NCBI GenBank assembly: GCA_016860845.1
Contig: BOKF01000009.1
Coordinates: 124,001-188,000 of the forward strand
Source of the DNA: Chloroflexota bacterium
GTDB taxonomy: Bacteria > Chloroflexota > Anaerolineae > 4572-78 > J111
Direction: 5' to 3'
DNA: 64,000 bases
Below the pieces are notes generated by a model. The model did not search any database and had not been told where the DNA came from. It saw only the letters and a list, made by a program, of their open reading frames with translations. Within the stretch, counting starts at the first letter, position 1, and each line of letters begins with the position of its first letter. The position numbers and the translations under genes are program-made. Shown in pieces: positions 52,213 to 60,857 of this stretch.

Positions 52213-52491
52213 TTATTTTTCCCAGAACCACTCCATATCGCCAATAGGCTGGCCTTTTTGAAGCTTGTCGGCCAGCATGTAGGCATCTATGGCTCCTAAG
52301 ATATTGATAATAACACCAAGACCAAATGCACAGTACAGGAGCACCGTCACAACAATCAGGATAATCCCCTTTTTCTGTTGTCCCAGGTATATTTGTCCAA
52401 CGCCACCTAGTAGGAGAAAGCTCAGGATGGCTGCGACAATGGGGTTTTTGGGCGGGTCACTGGGCTGAATCTGCATGGTTGAGTTGAACAT
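52213..52491 (-). CDS. TM2-domain-like small membrane protein
   Basis: 92 residues from the ATG at 52491 (aaggagg upstream). NPIVAAILSFLLLGGVGQIY, then LGQQKKGIILI, gives a TM2-type helix-turn with G-Q-Y-L-G, and a second helix ends at DAYMLADKL. TM2 proteins are small membrane proteins of unknown function. It lies about 90 bp upstream of the DUF4870 gene, on the same strand, possibly in one operon. Confidence 0.75.
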   Translation of the reverse strand: MFNSTMQIQPSDPPKNPIVAAILSFLLLGGVGQIYLGQQKKGIILIVVTVLLYCAFGLGVIINILGAIDAYMLADKLQKGQPIGDMEWFWEK

Positions 52492-52701
52492 TCTATTCAC
52501 TGCCTCCTTAATTTTTATGTGCAGGTTTGAAATGTTACCAGATAATCTAATTCTAACATAGGTTTGAGTCCCATGCAACATAACTGCTTTTTTTTGGAAA
52601 ATTTGGATGGGTTGGGTCCAGGATTTTAGATTTTAGATTTTGGATTTTAGATTGAATCAGCCTAGAATGAATATAAATTGAAAGATGAGCGTAAATTTTT
52701 T

Positions 52702-53688
52702 GTGGCAAAAAGAATTATTTTTATGGGTACGCCCGATTTTGCCGTGCCGGCTTTATCCGCTTTAATTACCCCTCCACCTCCCCCCCTGCAAGGGGGGGGA
52801 GTAAGGGAGGGGTATGAAGTCGTCGCTGTTGTCACCCAGCCGGACCGCCCCAGCGGGCGGGGTAAGCAGTTGATCCCTTCGCCGGTTAAGCGATTGGCCC
52901 AGAGCGCGGGGTTGAAGGTGCTTCAGCCCGAAACTCTCAAAGATGAAGCCGCCGTGGCCGAACTGGCGGCGCTTGAGCCAGATCTGATGGTGGTGGCGGC
53001 ATTTGGCCAGATTTTGCGCCAGAATGTCTTGACCTTGCCGCTGTATGGCTGTATTAACATCCATGCCTCGCTGCTGCCGCGCTGGCGAGGCGCTGCGCCG
53101 GTGGCAGCCGCCATTCGCGCTGGCGATGCCGAGACCGGGGTGACATTGATGCTGATGGATACAGGGTTAGATACCGGCCCCATGCTCGCCCGTCGCAGTG
53201 TACCGATCACCCCCCAGCATACTGCTGGAACGCTGACGGCTGAATTGGCTGAAGTCGGCGCTGCCCTGCTGCTTGAAACGCTGCCCGCCTGGTTCGCCGG
53301 TGAGATCGAGCCGCAGCCGCAGGATAACAGCCAGGCGACGCTGGCCCCCCGCCTGAAGAAAGAGCAGGGCGTGATCCATTGGACGCAATCCGCCGTTGAG
53401 ATTGAGCGCCAGGTCCGCGCCTTTGATCCCTGGCCCGGCACGTTTACCGAGGGACCGCGCGGCCCTTTCAAAATTCTGGTGGTTGAGGTAGCTGAGATGA
53501 TTGGCCCGTCGCAAGCTGGACCCGGTACGGTCTTTAAGTACCAGGGCCGAGTCTATGTGTCCACAGGCCAGGGGGTGGTTCGCTTGGTGATCGTGCAGCC
53601 GGCGGGTAAGAAAGAAATGACTGCCGAGGCCATGCTGAACGGCCAGCCTGAACTATTGGGGGCGCGGCTGAGAGAAGTCGAAGTTTAA
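52702..53688 (+). CDS. fmt: Methionyl-tRNA formyltransferase
   Basis: 328 residues from GTG at 52702, giving KRIIFMGTPDFAVPALSAL as in the family. Signatures: TQPDRPSGRGKQLIPSPVK, the formyl-transfer site NIHASLLPRWRGAAPV, and MLMDTGLDTGPML. It formylates initiator Met-tRNA. Between SALI and YEVVAVV there are about 12 extra residues (TPPPPPLQGGGVREG) relative to the family, encoded by the C-rich palindromic repeat at 52769-52812. The enzyme is otherwise complete. The insertion is in a loop before the second strand and likely tolerated. Confidence 0.94.
   Translation: MAKRIIFMGTPDFAVPALSALITPPPPPLQGGGVREGYEVVAVVTQPDRPSGRGKQLIPSPVKRLAQSAGLKVLQPETLKDEAAVAELAALEPDLMVVAAFGQILRQNVLTLPLYGCINIHASLLPRWRGAAPVAAAIRAGDAETGVTLMLMDTGLDTGPMLARRSVPITPQHTAGTLTAELAEVGAALLLETLPAWFAGEIEPQPQDNSQATLAPRLKKEQGVIHWTQSAVEIERQVRAFDPWPGTFTEGPRGPFKILVVEVAEMIGPSQAGPGTVFKYQGRVYVSTGQGVVRLVIVQPAGKKEMTAEAMLNGQPELLGARLREVEV
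52769..52812. repeat. C-rich/G-rich palindrome, family copy 4, inside fmt
   Basis: cccctccacctccccccctg on the left arm and agggggggagtaagggag on the right form an imperfect palindrome that keeps the fmt frame open. Same family as copies at 6925, 14101 and 42516. Confidence 0.75.
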
Positions 53689-53732
53689 AGGTTTGGGTTT
53701 TATAGGCGTTGAACTGCGGTTGGACGTAAATT

Positions 53733-55283
53733 ATGCACGAGGCCGTAAATTATTGTCTGAATCTGAACGAGGCGAGCATTGACTTTTTGCGCCTCATTGA
53801 GGCCCAAATGAGCATTGTGGCTGATCTCAGCCGGGCTGATATTCTGTTGTATGCCCGCAAGTCGGAGCAAGAGGCGATTGCTCTGGCCCACGCGCAGCCT
53901 CATTCTCTGGCCCACGTTTACAACAAAAGCCGGGAAGGCTATATCATTACCAATAAAACCCGGCCCGAAGTGATGCAGACCTTACTGACCGGCCGGCACC
54001 AAAAAGAATACCGCAGCTTTATTGCCGAAGGCGCCCCGGTCGTCAGGCAGGCGCTGCCGGTTTTGTGCCCGCCGCCGCTGGCTGCTTTTAGCTCCGCTGG
54101 CGAGACAGCCGAACAGCCGCGAGTCATAGCCGCGTTGATTATCGTCACCAATTTGATCGAGCATGAGCGCCACCGGCTGCGCAGCCGGGTTTTTCAGCAG
54201 GCCCTAAAAAGGTTACAGATCATGGTTTCCTATGGACAGGTTCTCGGGGCAGAGGCGTTAACGCCTTTTGGGGAGCAGGATGGAATTATTTTTGTGGATA
54301 GTTTGGGGATGGTGCAGTACGCCAGCGGAATAGCTTTAAACCTTTACCGCCGCCTGGGCTATAAGGAAAATATCGTGGGACGCCGCCTGGCCGATCTGGA
54401 TACCGCGGACGAGGAAATCCGGCAGTCGGCTTTAACCCAAAATCGCTGCCTGGAACGTGAAACCAAAGAAGGAGACCGTTACTGGGTGCGCAAAGCCCTG
54501 CCCCTAGTGACTTACTCCCCCAGCCGGCGCCCTTGGTCGGATACCTTTAAGCGCGGCAAGCTGGTTGGAAAAGAAGATGGAATGATCATCGCTTTCCATG
54601 ATGCAACAGAGAGCCGGCGGCAGGATCAGGAAATTCGGGTCAAAAATGCCATGATCCAGGAAGTCCATCACCGGGTCAAAAACAACCTGCAAACCATTGC
54701 CGGGCTGTTACGTATGCAAGCCCGGCGGGTTAAATCTGAAGAGGCCCGCCAAATTCTGGATGAAACGCTTAATCGAATTCTAAGCATCGCCGTTATCCAC
54801 GAATTTCTGTCCAATGAAAATTCCAATATCATCAATATCAAAGAGGTCAGCCACCGGATTGTGGCCCAGTTTCGGCAGGGAATGCTTAATCCTGAAAAAG
54901 AAATTTGCCTCGAATTAGTAGGCGAGCCGATTTATCTCCCGGCGCGGCAGGCCACCGCCTGTTCATTAATTATCAATGAGTTGTTGCAGAATGCGATTGA
55001 GCATGGCTTTGAACATAAACAAAAGGGATTTGTTCGGGTGAATTTGGCAGATGAGGGTGATCAGGTTATCATCACTGTCACCGATAACGGCGATGGCTTG
55101 CCCTCCGACTTTAAATTAGACCAGGGCGACAGCCTGGGCTTTCACATTGTGAAAATTTTGGTTGAAGAGGACCTGAAAGGCCAGCTTCAACTGGAAAACG
55201 GCAACGGCTTGGCCGTCACCGTAAAATTCCCTAAAATCTTATTCAGAGGTGAGGAAGGGTGGAAAGAACACGCGTCATTATAG
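53733..55283 (+). CDS. Sensor histidine kinase, PdtaS/HisKA_2-like
   Basis: 516 residues, soluble (no membrane helices). N-terminal H_kinase_N/GAF-like sensor (about 1-180), then a PAS-like domain (about 185-290) with DGIIFVDSLGMVQYAS. Next is the HisKA_2 phosphoacceptor EVHHRVKNNLQTIAGLLRMQ (His about 310), and a HATPase with NELLQNAIEHGF and TDNGDGLPSDF. The architecture matches PdtaS-type kinases. It overlaps the ANTAR response regulator gene by 25 bp, its evident partner. The signal is unknown. Confidence 0.88.
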   Translation: MHEAVNYCLNLNEASIDFLRLIEAQMSIVADLSRADILLYARKSEQEAIALAHAQPHSLAHVYNKSREGYIITNKTRPEVMQTLLTGRHQKEYRSFIAEGAPVVRQALPVLCPPPLAAFSSAGETAEQPRVIAALIIVTNLIEHERHRLRSRVFQQALKRLQIMVSYGQVLGAEALTPFGEQDGIIFVDSLGMVQYASGIALNLYRRLGYKENIVGRRLADLDTADEEIRQSALTQNRCLERETKEGDRYWVRKALPLVTYSPSRRPWSDTFKRGKLVGKEDGMIIAFHDATESRRQDQEIRVKNAMIQEVHHRVKNNLQTIAGLLRMQARRVKSEEARQILDETLNRILSIAVIHEFLSNENSNIINIKEVSHRIVAQFRQGMLNPEKEICLELVGEPIYLPARQATACSLIINELLQNAIEHGFEHKQKGFVRVNLADEGDQVIITVTDNGDGLPSDFKLDQGDSLGFHIVKILVEEDLKGQLQLENGNGLAVTVKFPKILFRGEEGWKEHASL

Positions 55284-55846
55284 CGGATGATGAGTCTATT
55301 GTTAGGACAGATTTAAAAGAGATGCTGACTACGCTGAACTACCTGGTAGTGGGCGAGGTCGGCGACGGGCAGAGCGCGGTCAATTTGGCCCGCGAGTTAA
55401 AGCCTGATGTGGTGTTGATGGATATTAAAATGCCCGATATGGACGGCATCGAGGCCGCCAAAATTTTAACCGAAGAACAAATTGCGCCGGTGGTCCTGCT
55501 GACGGCTTACAGCCAAAAAGATTTGGTGGATCGAGCCAAGGAAGCCGGGGTGGTGGGCTATCTGGTTAAGCCCTTCCGTGAGGCGGACCTGCTGCCCGCC
55601 ATCGAGGTAGCCCTGGCCCGCTTCGGCGAGTTCAAGCAGATGAATCAGGAGGTCCACGATTTGCAGGATGCGTTGGAGACCCGCAAATTGGTGGATCGGG
55701 CCAAAGGTATTTTGATGGATGCGCAGGGGCTGGAAGAGCAGGAAGCCTTCCGCCGTATCCAGAAAATGAGCATGAACACCCGCAAGCCGATGAAAGAAGT
55801 GGCCGAGGCGATTATCCTCGCCCACAAAGCCGGGCAGGGGGAATAG
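55259..55846 (+). CDS. Response regulator with ANTAR RNA-binding output (PdtaR-like)
   Basis: 195 residues starting GTG. Receiver domain: acidic IIADDES, phosphoacceptor Asp55 (VLMDIKMPD), LVKPF with the conserved Lys near 104. ANTAR domain (about 128-190): ETRKLVDRAKGILMDAQGLE and EEQEAFRRIQKMSMNTRKPM. ANTAR proteins bind paired hairpins in RNA leaders and prevent termination, so this system probably controls genes post-initiation. Target RNAs are not identified in the window. Translationally coupled to the kinase gene. Confidence 0.93.
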   Translation: MERTRVIIADDESIVRTDLKEMLTTLNYLVVGEVGDGQSAVNLARELKPDVVLMDIKMPDMDGIEAAKILTEEQIAPVVLLTAYSQKDLVDRAKEAGVVGYLVKPFREADLLPAIEVALARFGEFKQMNQEVHDLQDALETRKLVDRAKGILMDAQGLEEQEAFRRIQKMSMNTRKPMKEVAEAIILAHKAGQGE

Positions 55847-55935
55847 AGGAGGGGAGGATTGGAAGGCTGGAAGGTTGGTTAAAAGATTTTCCAGTCTTCC
55901 AACCCTCAAACCTTCCCGCAATGTGGGACTGCGCT

Positions 55936-57690
55936 ATGACACTCCTTAGAATCGCCCTGGCCCAGATCAATGTTACCGTCGGCGATGTTCAGGGCAACAC
56001 GTCGAAAGTAAAAGAATACCTGGAAAAAGCCAGGGCGGCCCAGGCGGCGATTGTCCTGTTCCCGGAGCTGACCCTGGCCGGGTATCCCCCCGAAGACTTA
56101 CTGCTCAAACCCGGTTTTGCCGCCGCTAATTGGGCCGCTCTGCAAAGTTTACTTCCTCATACCGCCGGGCTAACGGCTGTCGTCGGCTTTGTGGGCCGGC
56201 AGGATGACCTGTTCAATGCGGCGGCGGTCCTGCACGATGGGCAGTTGGCCGGTATTTACCACAAATCCCTCCTGCCCAACTACGCCGTTTTTGATGAAGA
56301 TCGGTACTTTGCCCAGGGTGACACGCCCATTTTGTTCAACCTGCCGGCGACAAGTTCAGATATATCCCCGAAAAAAGAAATCTGTTTCGGGGTGAGCGTC
56401 TGTGAAGACATCTGGTATCCGGCCGGCCCGCCCGAAGCCCAGGCTGCTGCCGGAGCCGAATTGCTCCTCAATATTTCGGCTTCACCCTATCAGAGCGGCA
56501 AAATAAAAAGCCGGGAGCGCATGCTGGCCACGCGCGCCGCCGATAACGTGGCCATCGTCGCTTTTTGCAACCTGGTCGGCGGACAGGACGAACTGATTTT
56601 TGATGGCAGCAGCGTTATCTTCGATGAGCGGGGTAACTTGCTGGCCCGGGGCAAATCTTTTGCCGAAGATTTGGTGTTGGCCGAGGTCAATATCGGCAAT
56701 GTTTTCCGCCAGCGCCTGCGCGACCCCCGCCGGCGCAAAGATGGCCTGGCGGAAATTTACGGCGACCGTTTTCAGCGCATCTCACTCTCGCCTCATGAAT
56801 CCTCCTCGCCTCCTCACCTCCTCACCTCTCTCGCCTCCCCGCTTGAGCCGGTTGAGGAAGTCTACCAGGCTTTGGTGCTGGGGACGCGGGATTACGTTCG
56901 TAAGAACGGCTTCAGCAAAGTAACCCTGGGTTTGTCCGGGGGAGTGGACAGCTCGCTGGTTGCGACCATTGCCGTGGATGCTTTGGGCGCGGAAAATGTG
57001 ATTGGCGTTTCCATGCCTTCACGGTATTCGTCGGACCACTCCAAGAGCGACGCCGTGGAGTTGGCCCGGCGGTTGGGCATTCGTTTGGAGGTGATTGCCA
57101 TCGAGCCGGTTTATCAAGCCTACCTGGAGATGCTGGCCGATGTCTTTGCTGAAACCAAGCCCAATGAAGCCGAAGAAAATTTGCAGAGCCGGGCCAGGGG
57201 CAATACCCTCATGGCCTTGAGTAACAAATTTGGCTGGCTGGTGCTGACCACCGGCAACAAAAGCGAAATGGCTGTCGGCTATGCTACCATTTACGGTGAT
57301 ATGGCCGGTGGTTTTGCCGTAATCAAAGATGTCCCCAAAACGCTGGTTTATGCCCTGTGCCAATACCGCAATGAAAAAATCGGCCAGGTGATTCCTGAAA
57401 GTGTGCTGACCAAACCCCCCTCGGCTGAGTTGCGGCCTAACCAAAAAGATACCGACTCGCTGCCGGAGTACGACATTTTGGATGGTATCCTGGCTGCTTA
57501 TGTGGAAGAGGATTACAGCGCGGCTGAAATTGTCGCCTTAGGCTTTGACGAGGCGACGGTGCGCCGGGTTATTCGCATGGTTGACCGCAACGAGTACAAG
57601 CGCCGCCAGGCGCCCCCCGGTCCCAAAATTACCACCAAGGCCTTTGGCAAAGATCGCCGCCTGCCGATTACCAATCGCTACACTGGATAA
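55936..57690 (+). CDS. nadE: Glutamine-dependent NAD+ synthetase
   Basis: 584 residues from the ATG at 55936. N-terminal nitrilase-like amidase with Glu44 (FPELTLAGYPPEDLL), Lys at about 109 (IYHKSLLPNYAVFDE) and Cys at about 156 (GVSVCEDIWYP). C-terminal synthetase with SGGVDSSLVATIAVDALG and MPSRYSSDHSKSDAVELA. It makes NAD+ from deamido-NAD+ using ammonia channelled from glutamine. A low-complexity Ser/Pro segment (ESSSPPHLLTSLASPLEP) at about 291-308 joins the domains and is encoded by repeated CCTCACCTC motifs. Confidence 0.95.
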   Translation: MTLLRIALAQINVTVGDVQGNTSKVKEYLEKARAAQAAIVLFPELTLAGYPPEDLLLKPGFAAANWAALQSLLPHTAGLTAVVGFVGRQDDLFNAAAVLHDGQLAGIYHKSLLPNYAVFDEDRYFAQGDTPILFNLPATSSDISPKKEICFGVSVCEDIWYPAGPPEAQAAAGAELLLNISASPYQSGKIKSRERMLATRAADNVAIVAFCNLVGGQDELIFDGSSVIFDERGNLLARGKSFAEDLVLAEVNIGNVFRQRLRDPRRRKDGLAEIYGDRFQRISLSPHESSSPPHLLTSLASPLEPVEEVYQALVLGTRDYVRKNGFSKVTLGLSGGVDSSLVATIAVDALGAENVIGVSMPSRYSSDHSKSDAVELARRLGIRLEVIAIEPVYQAYLEMLADVFAETKPNEAEENLQSRARGNTLMALSNKFGWLVLTTGNKSEMAVGYATIYGDMAGGFAVIKDVPKTLVYALCQYRNEKIGQVIPESVLTKPPSAELRPNQKDTDSLPEYDILDGILAAYVEEDYSAAEIVALGFDEATVRRVIRMVDRNEYKRRQAPPGPKITTKAFGKDRRLPITNRYTG

Positions 57691-57692
57691 AC

Positions 57693-57722
57693 AAAAAACA
57701 CTCGAGAGATCGAGTGTTTTTT
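57693..57722 (+). terminator. Rho-independent terminator of nadE
   Basis: Perfect 12-bp stem aaaaaacactcg/cgagtgtttttt with AGAGAT loop, 3 bp after the nadE stop. It separates nadE from the convergent tRNA gene. Confidence 0.9.
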
Positions 57723-57723
57723 G

Positions 57724-57796
57724 TGGGCCCTGTAGGGATCGAACCTACGACCAACCGGTTATGAGCCGGCCGCTCTAACCGCTGAGCTAAGGGCCC
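57724..57796 (-). tRNA. tRNA with CAU anticodon (probably Ile2, lysidine type; possibly Met)
   Basis: The minus strand folds as a cloverleaf: acceptor GGGCCCT/AGGGCCC, D-arm GCTC...GAGC, anticodon loop CTCATAA, T-loop TTCGATC, discriminator A. The TTAGCTCAGCGGTTAGAGC D-arm and GG-rich acceptor resemble tRNA-Ile2 whose C34 is converted to lysidine by TilS. Elongator tRNA-Met cannot be excluded from sequence alone. CCA is not encoded. Confidence 0.9.
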
Positions 57797-57805
57797 AATA
57801 AAAAA

Positions 57806-57876
57806 AGCGGGCAACGGGGCTCGAACCCGTGTAACTAGCTTGGAAGGCTAGGGCTTTACCACTAAGCTATGCCCGC
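57806..57876 (-). tRNA. tRNA-Gly (UCC)
   Basis: The minus strand begins GCGGGCATAGCTTAGTGGTA; the anticodon loop is CTTCCAA, the T-loop TTCGAGC, with a paired acceptor GCGGGCA/TGCCCGC. 71 nt, CCA not encoded. It lies 9 bp from the CAU tRNA, so both are probably one transcript. Confidence 0.95.
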
Positions 57877-57948
57877 ATAGTACTATAAATTATATCCAAT
57901 TAAGGGTTGGTGTAAAATTTTGGACCCGCCTCGAAATTTAGGCGGTCC

Positions 57949-57973
57949 TGTAGGACAAGCAACTTGTCCCACA
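57949..57973. repeat. Short palindrome (TGTAGGACAAG...CTTGTCCCACA)
   Basis: Eleven-base arms with one mismatch around CAA, placed directly after the CheY-like gene end. It may act as that gene's 3' hairpin, or be a dispersed repeat. Confidence 0.5.
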
Positions 57974-58366
57974 TTACTTTTTTAAATTGAGTTGTTCTTT
58001 GATTTCGGCGTCAATCTTGCGAATATCAGGCGGCTTGGTGATGAATTTATTAGCCCCGACCTGTTTGCACAAATCGCGGGTCTTGGCATCGGTAAAGGCC
58101 GATAAGACGAAGATGGGGATATTGGACGTGGCTGGATTGCTGCGTAAAACCTGGATGGCCTGGTCCCCACTCATAACGGGCATACGCATATCCATCAAAA
58201 TAATATCAGGCAGCCAGCTTTCGGCTTTCTCAACACCCTGCTTGCCGTTATCGGCACAAGTCACCTCGTAGCCCAGTATTTGCAGCATTTGGGCTAAAGA
58301 TAACTGCAAGGTTTTATCGTCTTCCACATACAGGACACGAATAGGGATAGTAGTGTTGCTGGACAT
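57974..58366 (-). CDS. Single-domain response regulator (CheY-like)
   Basis: 130 residues with only a receiver domain: VLYVEDDKTL acidic pocket, phosphoacceptor Asp59 (IILMDMRMPVMSG), and ITKPPD with the conserved Lys. No output domain, so it acts by protein-protein interaction. No kinase is adjacent. It sits between tRNA-Gly and tRNA-Pro on the same strand. Ribosome site ggagag. Confidence 0.92.
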   Translation of the reverse strand: MSSNTTIPIRVLYVEDDKTLQLSLAQMLQILGYEVTCADNGKQGVEKAESWLPDIILMDMRMPVMSGDQAIQVLRSNPATSNIPIFVLSAFTDAKTRDLCKQVGANKFITKPPDIRKIDAEIKEQLNLKK

Positions 58367-58408
58367 CGGAACACTCTCCAGGATGTAGTTGTTAAGTCGG
58401 GTGTTCTG

Positions 58409-58483
58409 TCGGGGTGGGCGGATTTGAACCGTCGACCTCTTGGTCCCAAACCAAGCGCTCTAACCGGGCTGAGCTACACCCCG
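58409..58483 (-). tRNA. tRNA-Pro (UGG)
   Basis: The minus strand begins CGGGGTGTAGCTCAGCCCGG; the anticodon loop is TTTGGGA with stem CTTGG/CCAAG, the T-loop TTCAAAT, and the acceptor CGGGGTG pairs with CACCCCG. 75 nt, CCA not encoded. Confidence 0.95.
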
Positions 58484-58550
58484 AATTTGCCTAAAGTATA
58501 CTCTAAATTGTCCTATAAATCAATAGTAGTACTTCGCGTTTAACGCATCA

Positions 58551-60794
58551 TTACCGCGCCCACCAGATTTGAGCTAACAGCCAATCCGGCAGGTTGATGC
58601 CGTCCCAGGCCGTTATCTTCACCGGCGTCCCGCCGGCCGCGCTGACTACATAAATCGCCCAACCGCCCCCCCCGTCCGAAACATAGGCAATTTGCGAGCC
58701 GTCGGGGGACCAGGCTGGCAAGCCGTCTTGACCGGGCGAAGTGGTAATTTGGCGAGGGGCGCTGCCAGCCGTATTAATGGTGTATATATCCCAATTGCCC
58801 CCCTGGGTAGACATATAAGCCAGTTGCGACCCATCGGGCGAGAAATCGGGGGAGCGGTCGCTTTCGTGGTTGGTCAGGCGGGTGGCTTCCCCGCCGTCGA
58901 AGGGAACAACATAGATGCCGGGGTTGTTACCGGCGGGGTCGGTGCCCTGGTAGGCAATCAAGTTGGTAGACGACCAGTCGGGGGTGCGGCCATCTCTTAA
59001 AATGAGGGGATCGCTCTTGCCGTCGGCAAAGCCCAGGAGAACCTGCCAGCGGCCTGTGCCCGGCTCTTGGGCCGGAAAGATGAAGCGGCTGCTGTCGCTG
59101 CCCCAGCGCGGCAAAATATGGCGCTGGAACTGGGTAATCCGAGCATCCTCGCCGCTGGTCAAATCAAAACGGTGAAACCCCTCGGCGTCCAACAGCTCGG
59201 AATGGTAGACCAGCCAGCGCCCATCCGGGCTAACCGCCGGCATCGTGCCGTTAATGACGACCAGTTTGGGAGTCCCCCCGCTGGCCGGCACGGCCAATAT
59301 CTCCCAGCGCGCCTCGGCCGGATTAAAGGCTGAAAAGTAGATCGAGCCGCTGCCGCCCCCCGCAGGTGCAGCCGGCTTGGCGGCGGCAGTTGAGGTGACA
59401 TTAGCAGTGGCGGCAACAGGGGTCGAGCCAGCAGCGCCAGCAGGCGCGGTCGCTTGGGGCGTCACCTCTAGAGTTGAGCCGTTGGCATCGGCCACTTGCA
59501 TTTGGTTGCACTGCTCTGTGCTGATCTCGGCTTTGGCCTGGAGAGCGGCGGTTGGCTCAAGACGGTTGGCAGCGAGAAATTGCGTTTCGGCCTGGCACCA
59601 CTCCTCCTGCTCCATCAACGTATCGCCATACAGCTCATAGGCGTCCAGCAGGCGCTTTTCGACATCCAGGTAAGCGGCATCCTCATCATAGAGCTGGCTG
59701 AAGGCAGCAATAGCTGTTTCCTGGTCGGTCCCTTCCGCTGCTTTGCCCTCGATATACCACGCGGCTTTGGTCAGCTCGACGGTCGCTTCGGGGTCATTGG
59801 GACGTTCGACCAGCGCCCGCTCAAAAGCCTGGAGCGCCTGGTCAATCTCATCCGGGGTAATCAATTGCAGGCCCAGTTGGTAATTGGCCGTGTAAATCAA
59901 CTCGGAGACCCGCTCGGATTGGTAATCCGGGTCGAGGTCACGGATTTGGGCCAGGGTTTCTACAGCCTCGGCCCATTTTTTCTCAGTCACCTGGACCTCG
60001 GCCTTTTCCATAATCGAGGCCGCCGCCGCCGTGCGTGTTTCCGAAGTGGGGGTTGGCCGGGCCTGGGTAATGCGCCGGGTTTCGCGCAGGGCCTCGCGAG
60101 CTTCGAGCAGGCCGGGGTTCAGGCTCAGCGCCAGTTCGAACTCGGCAACGGCCAGCTCCAGCGAGTTGTTTTTTACATGCTCCTGACCCCGTTCAAAATG
60201 CATTTGCGCTTCGGCCTGCTTGGCCGAGGTTTGTTCTTGCAGGCCATGATAGGCCCCCAGGAGACCAATCCCGCCATAGAACAGGCCAATGCACAGAAAA
60301 ATGCCCAGACAGCCCAGCAGGGTCCGGCGCTTGGTGAAGCGGCGCGGCTGCGCTTCGGCGACCAGGTCCGCCTCATCCTGATCATCGGCCAAATAGCCGC
60401 CGTTCTCGGCATAGTCTAAGGCCGGCTCGCCGGCTTCGTACCCGGCATAATCGTCATAATAGGCTTGCTGGCTCTCGTAACCTTCGTCGTAGGAATTATC
60501 GTCTTGACCATACTCCCCATAATCGGCGTAGGGGTCCTGATACCCGGCGTATTCGTCTTCCAAAAACTCATCCGCTGGACCGGCATAGTCAGGCAGGGTT
60601 GAGGGATAAGCCGGATAGGCAGCGTCATCCTCCAGGGTAGAGTCGAAGGATAGTTTGCCGTAGGGCGCGGCGGACGAAGCTGGGGGTGTCTCGCTGTAGA
60701 GGGGCTGCGGCTGGCCGCAATAAGGACAGACCTCTTCCAGGTTGCTGTAGAGGGTGCCGCAGCTTTCACATTGAATGTCGAATTCGTCAGTCAT
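58551..60794 (-). CDS. Zinc-ribbon/TPR/PD40 membrane protein
   Basis: 747 residues. N-terminal zinc ribbon (Cys9, 12, 23, 26), then an acidic Tyr/Gly/Asp-rich region (to about 145) and one membrane helix (about 156-180). Next come TPR-like repeats (about 190-430), a Pro/Ala/Thr linker, and a TolB-type PD40 beta-propeller (about 475-747) with WSPDGSQIAYVSD-like units. Topology suggests cytoplasmic zinc ribbon and external TPR-propeller. Function unknown, probably scaffold or sensing. Upstream gap contains a repeat and no clear ribosome site. Confidence 0.75.
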   Translation of the reverse strand: MTDEFDIQCESCGTLYSNLEEVCPYCGQPQPLYSETPPASSAAPYGKLSFDSTLEDDAAYPAYPSTLPDYAGPADEFLEDEYAGYQDPYADYGEYGQDDNSYDEGYESQQAYYDDYAGYEAGEPALDYAENGGYLADDQDEADLVAEAQPRRFTKRRTLLGCLGIFLCIGLFYGGIGLLGAYHGLQEQTSAKQAEAQMHFERGQEHVKNNSLELAVAEFELALSLNPGLLEAREALRETRRITQARPTPTSETRTAAAASIMEKAEVQVTEKKWAEAVETLAQIRDLDPDYQSERVSELIYTANYQLGLQLITPDEIDQALQAFERALVERPNDPEATVELTKAAWYIEGKAAEGTDQETAIAAFSQLYDEDAAYLDVEKRLLDAYELYGDTLMEQEEWCQAETQFLAANRLEPTAALQAKAEISTEQCNQMQVADANGSTLEVTPQATAPAGAAGSTPVAATANVTSTAAAKPAAPAGGGSGSIYFSAFNPAEARWEILAVPASGGTPKLVVINGTMPAVSPDGRWLVYHSELLDAEGFHRFDLTSGEDARITQFQRHILPRWGSDSSRFIFPAQEPGTGRWQVLLGFADGKSDPLILRDGRTPDWSSTNLIAYQGTDPAGNNPGIYVVPFDGGEATRLTNHESDRSPDFSPDGSQLAYMSTQGGNWDIYTINTAGSAPRQITTSPGQDGLPAWSPDGSQIAYVSDGGGGWAIYVVSAAGGTPVKITAWDGINLPDWLLAQIWWAR

Positions 60795-60807
60795 GATGCG
60801 TGATGCG

Positions 60808-60846
60808 TGATACGTGATGCGTGACTTTTTTACGCATCACGTATCA
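60808..60846. repeat. Inverted repeat (TGATACGTGATGCGT)
   Basis: Perfect 15-bp arms (60808-60822, 60832-60846) around a T-rich 9-nt loop, with extra gatgcgt phrases on the left. It lies between two minus-strand genes and reaches into the leader of the zinc-ribbon gene. Confidence 0.7.
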
Positions 60847-60857
60847 CGTATTATCTT

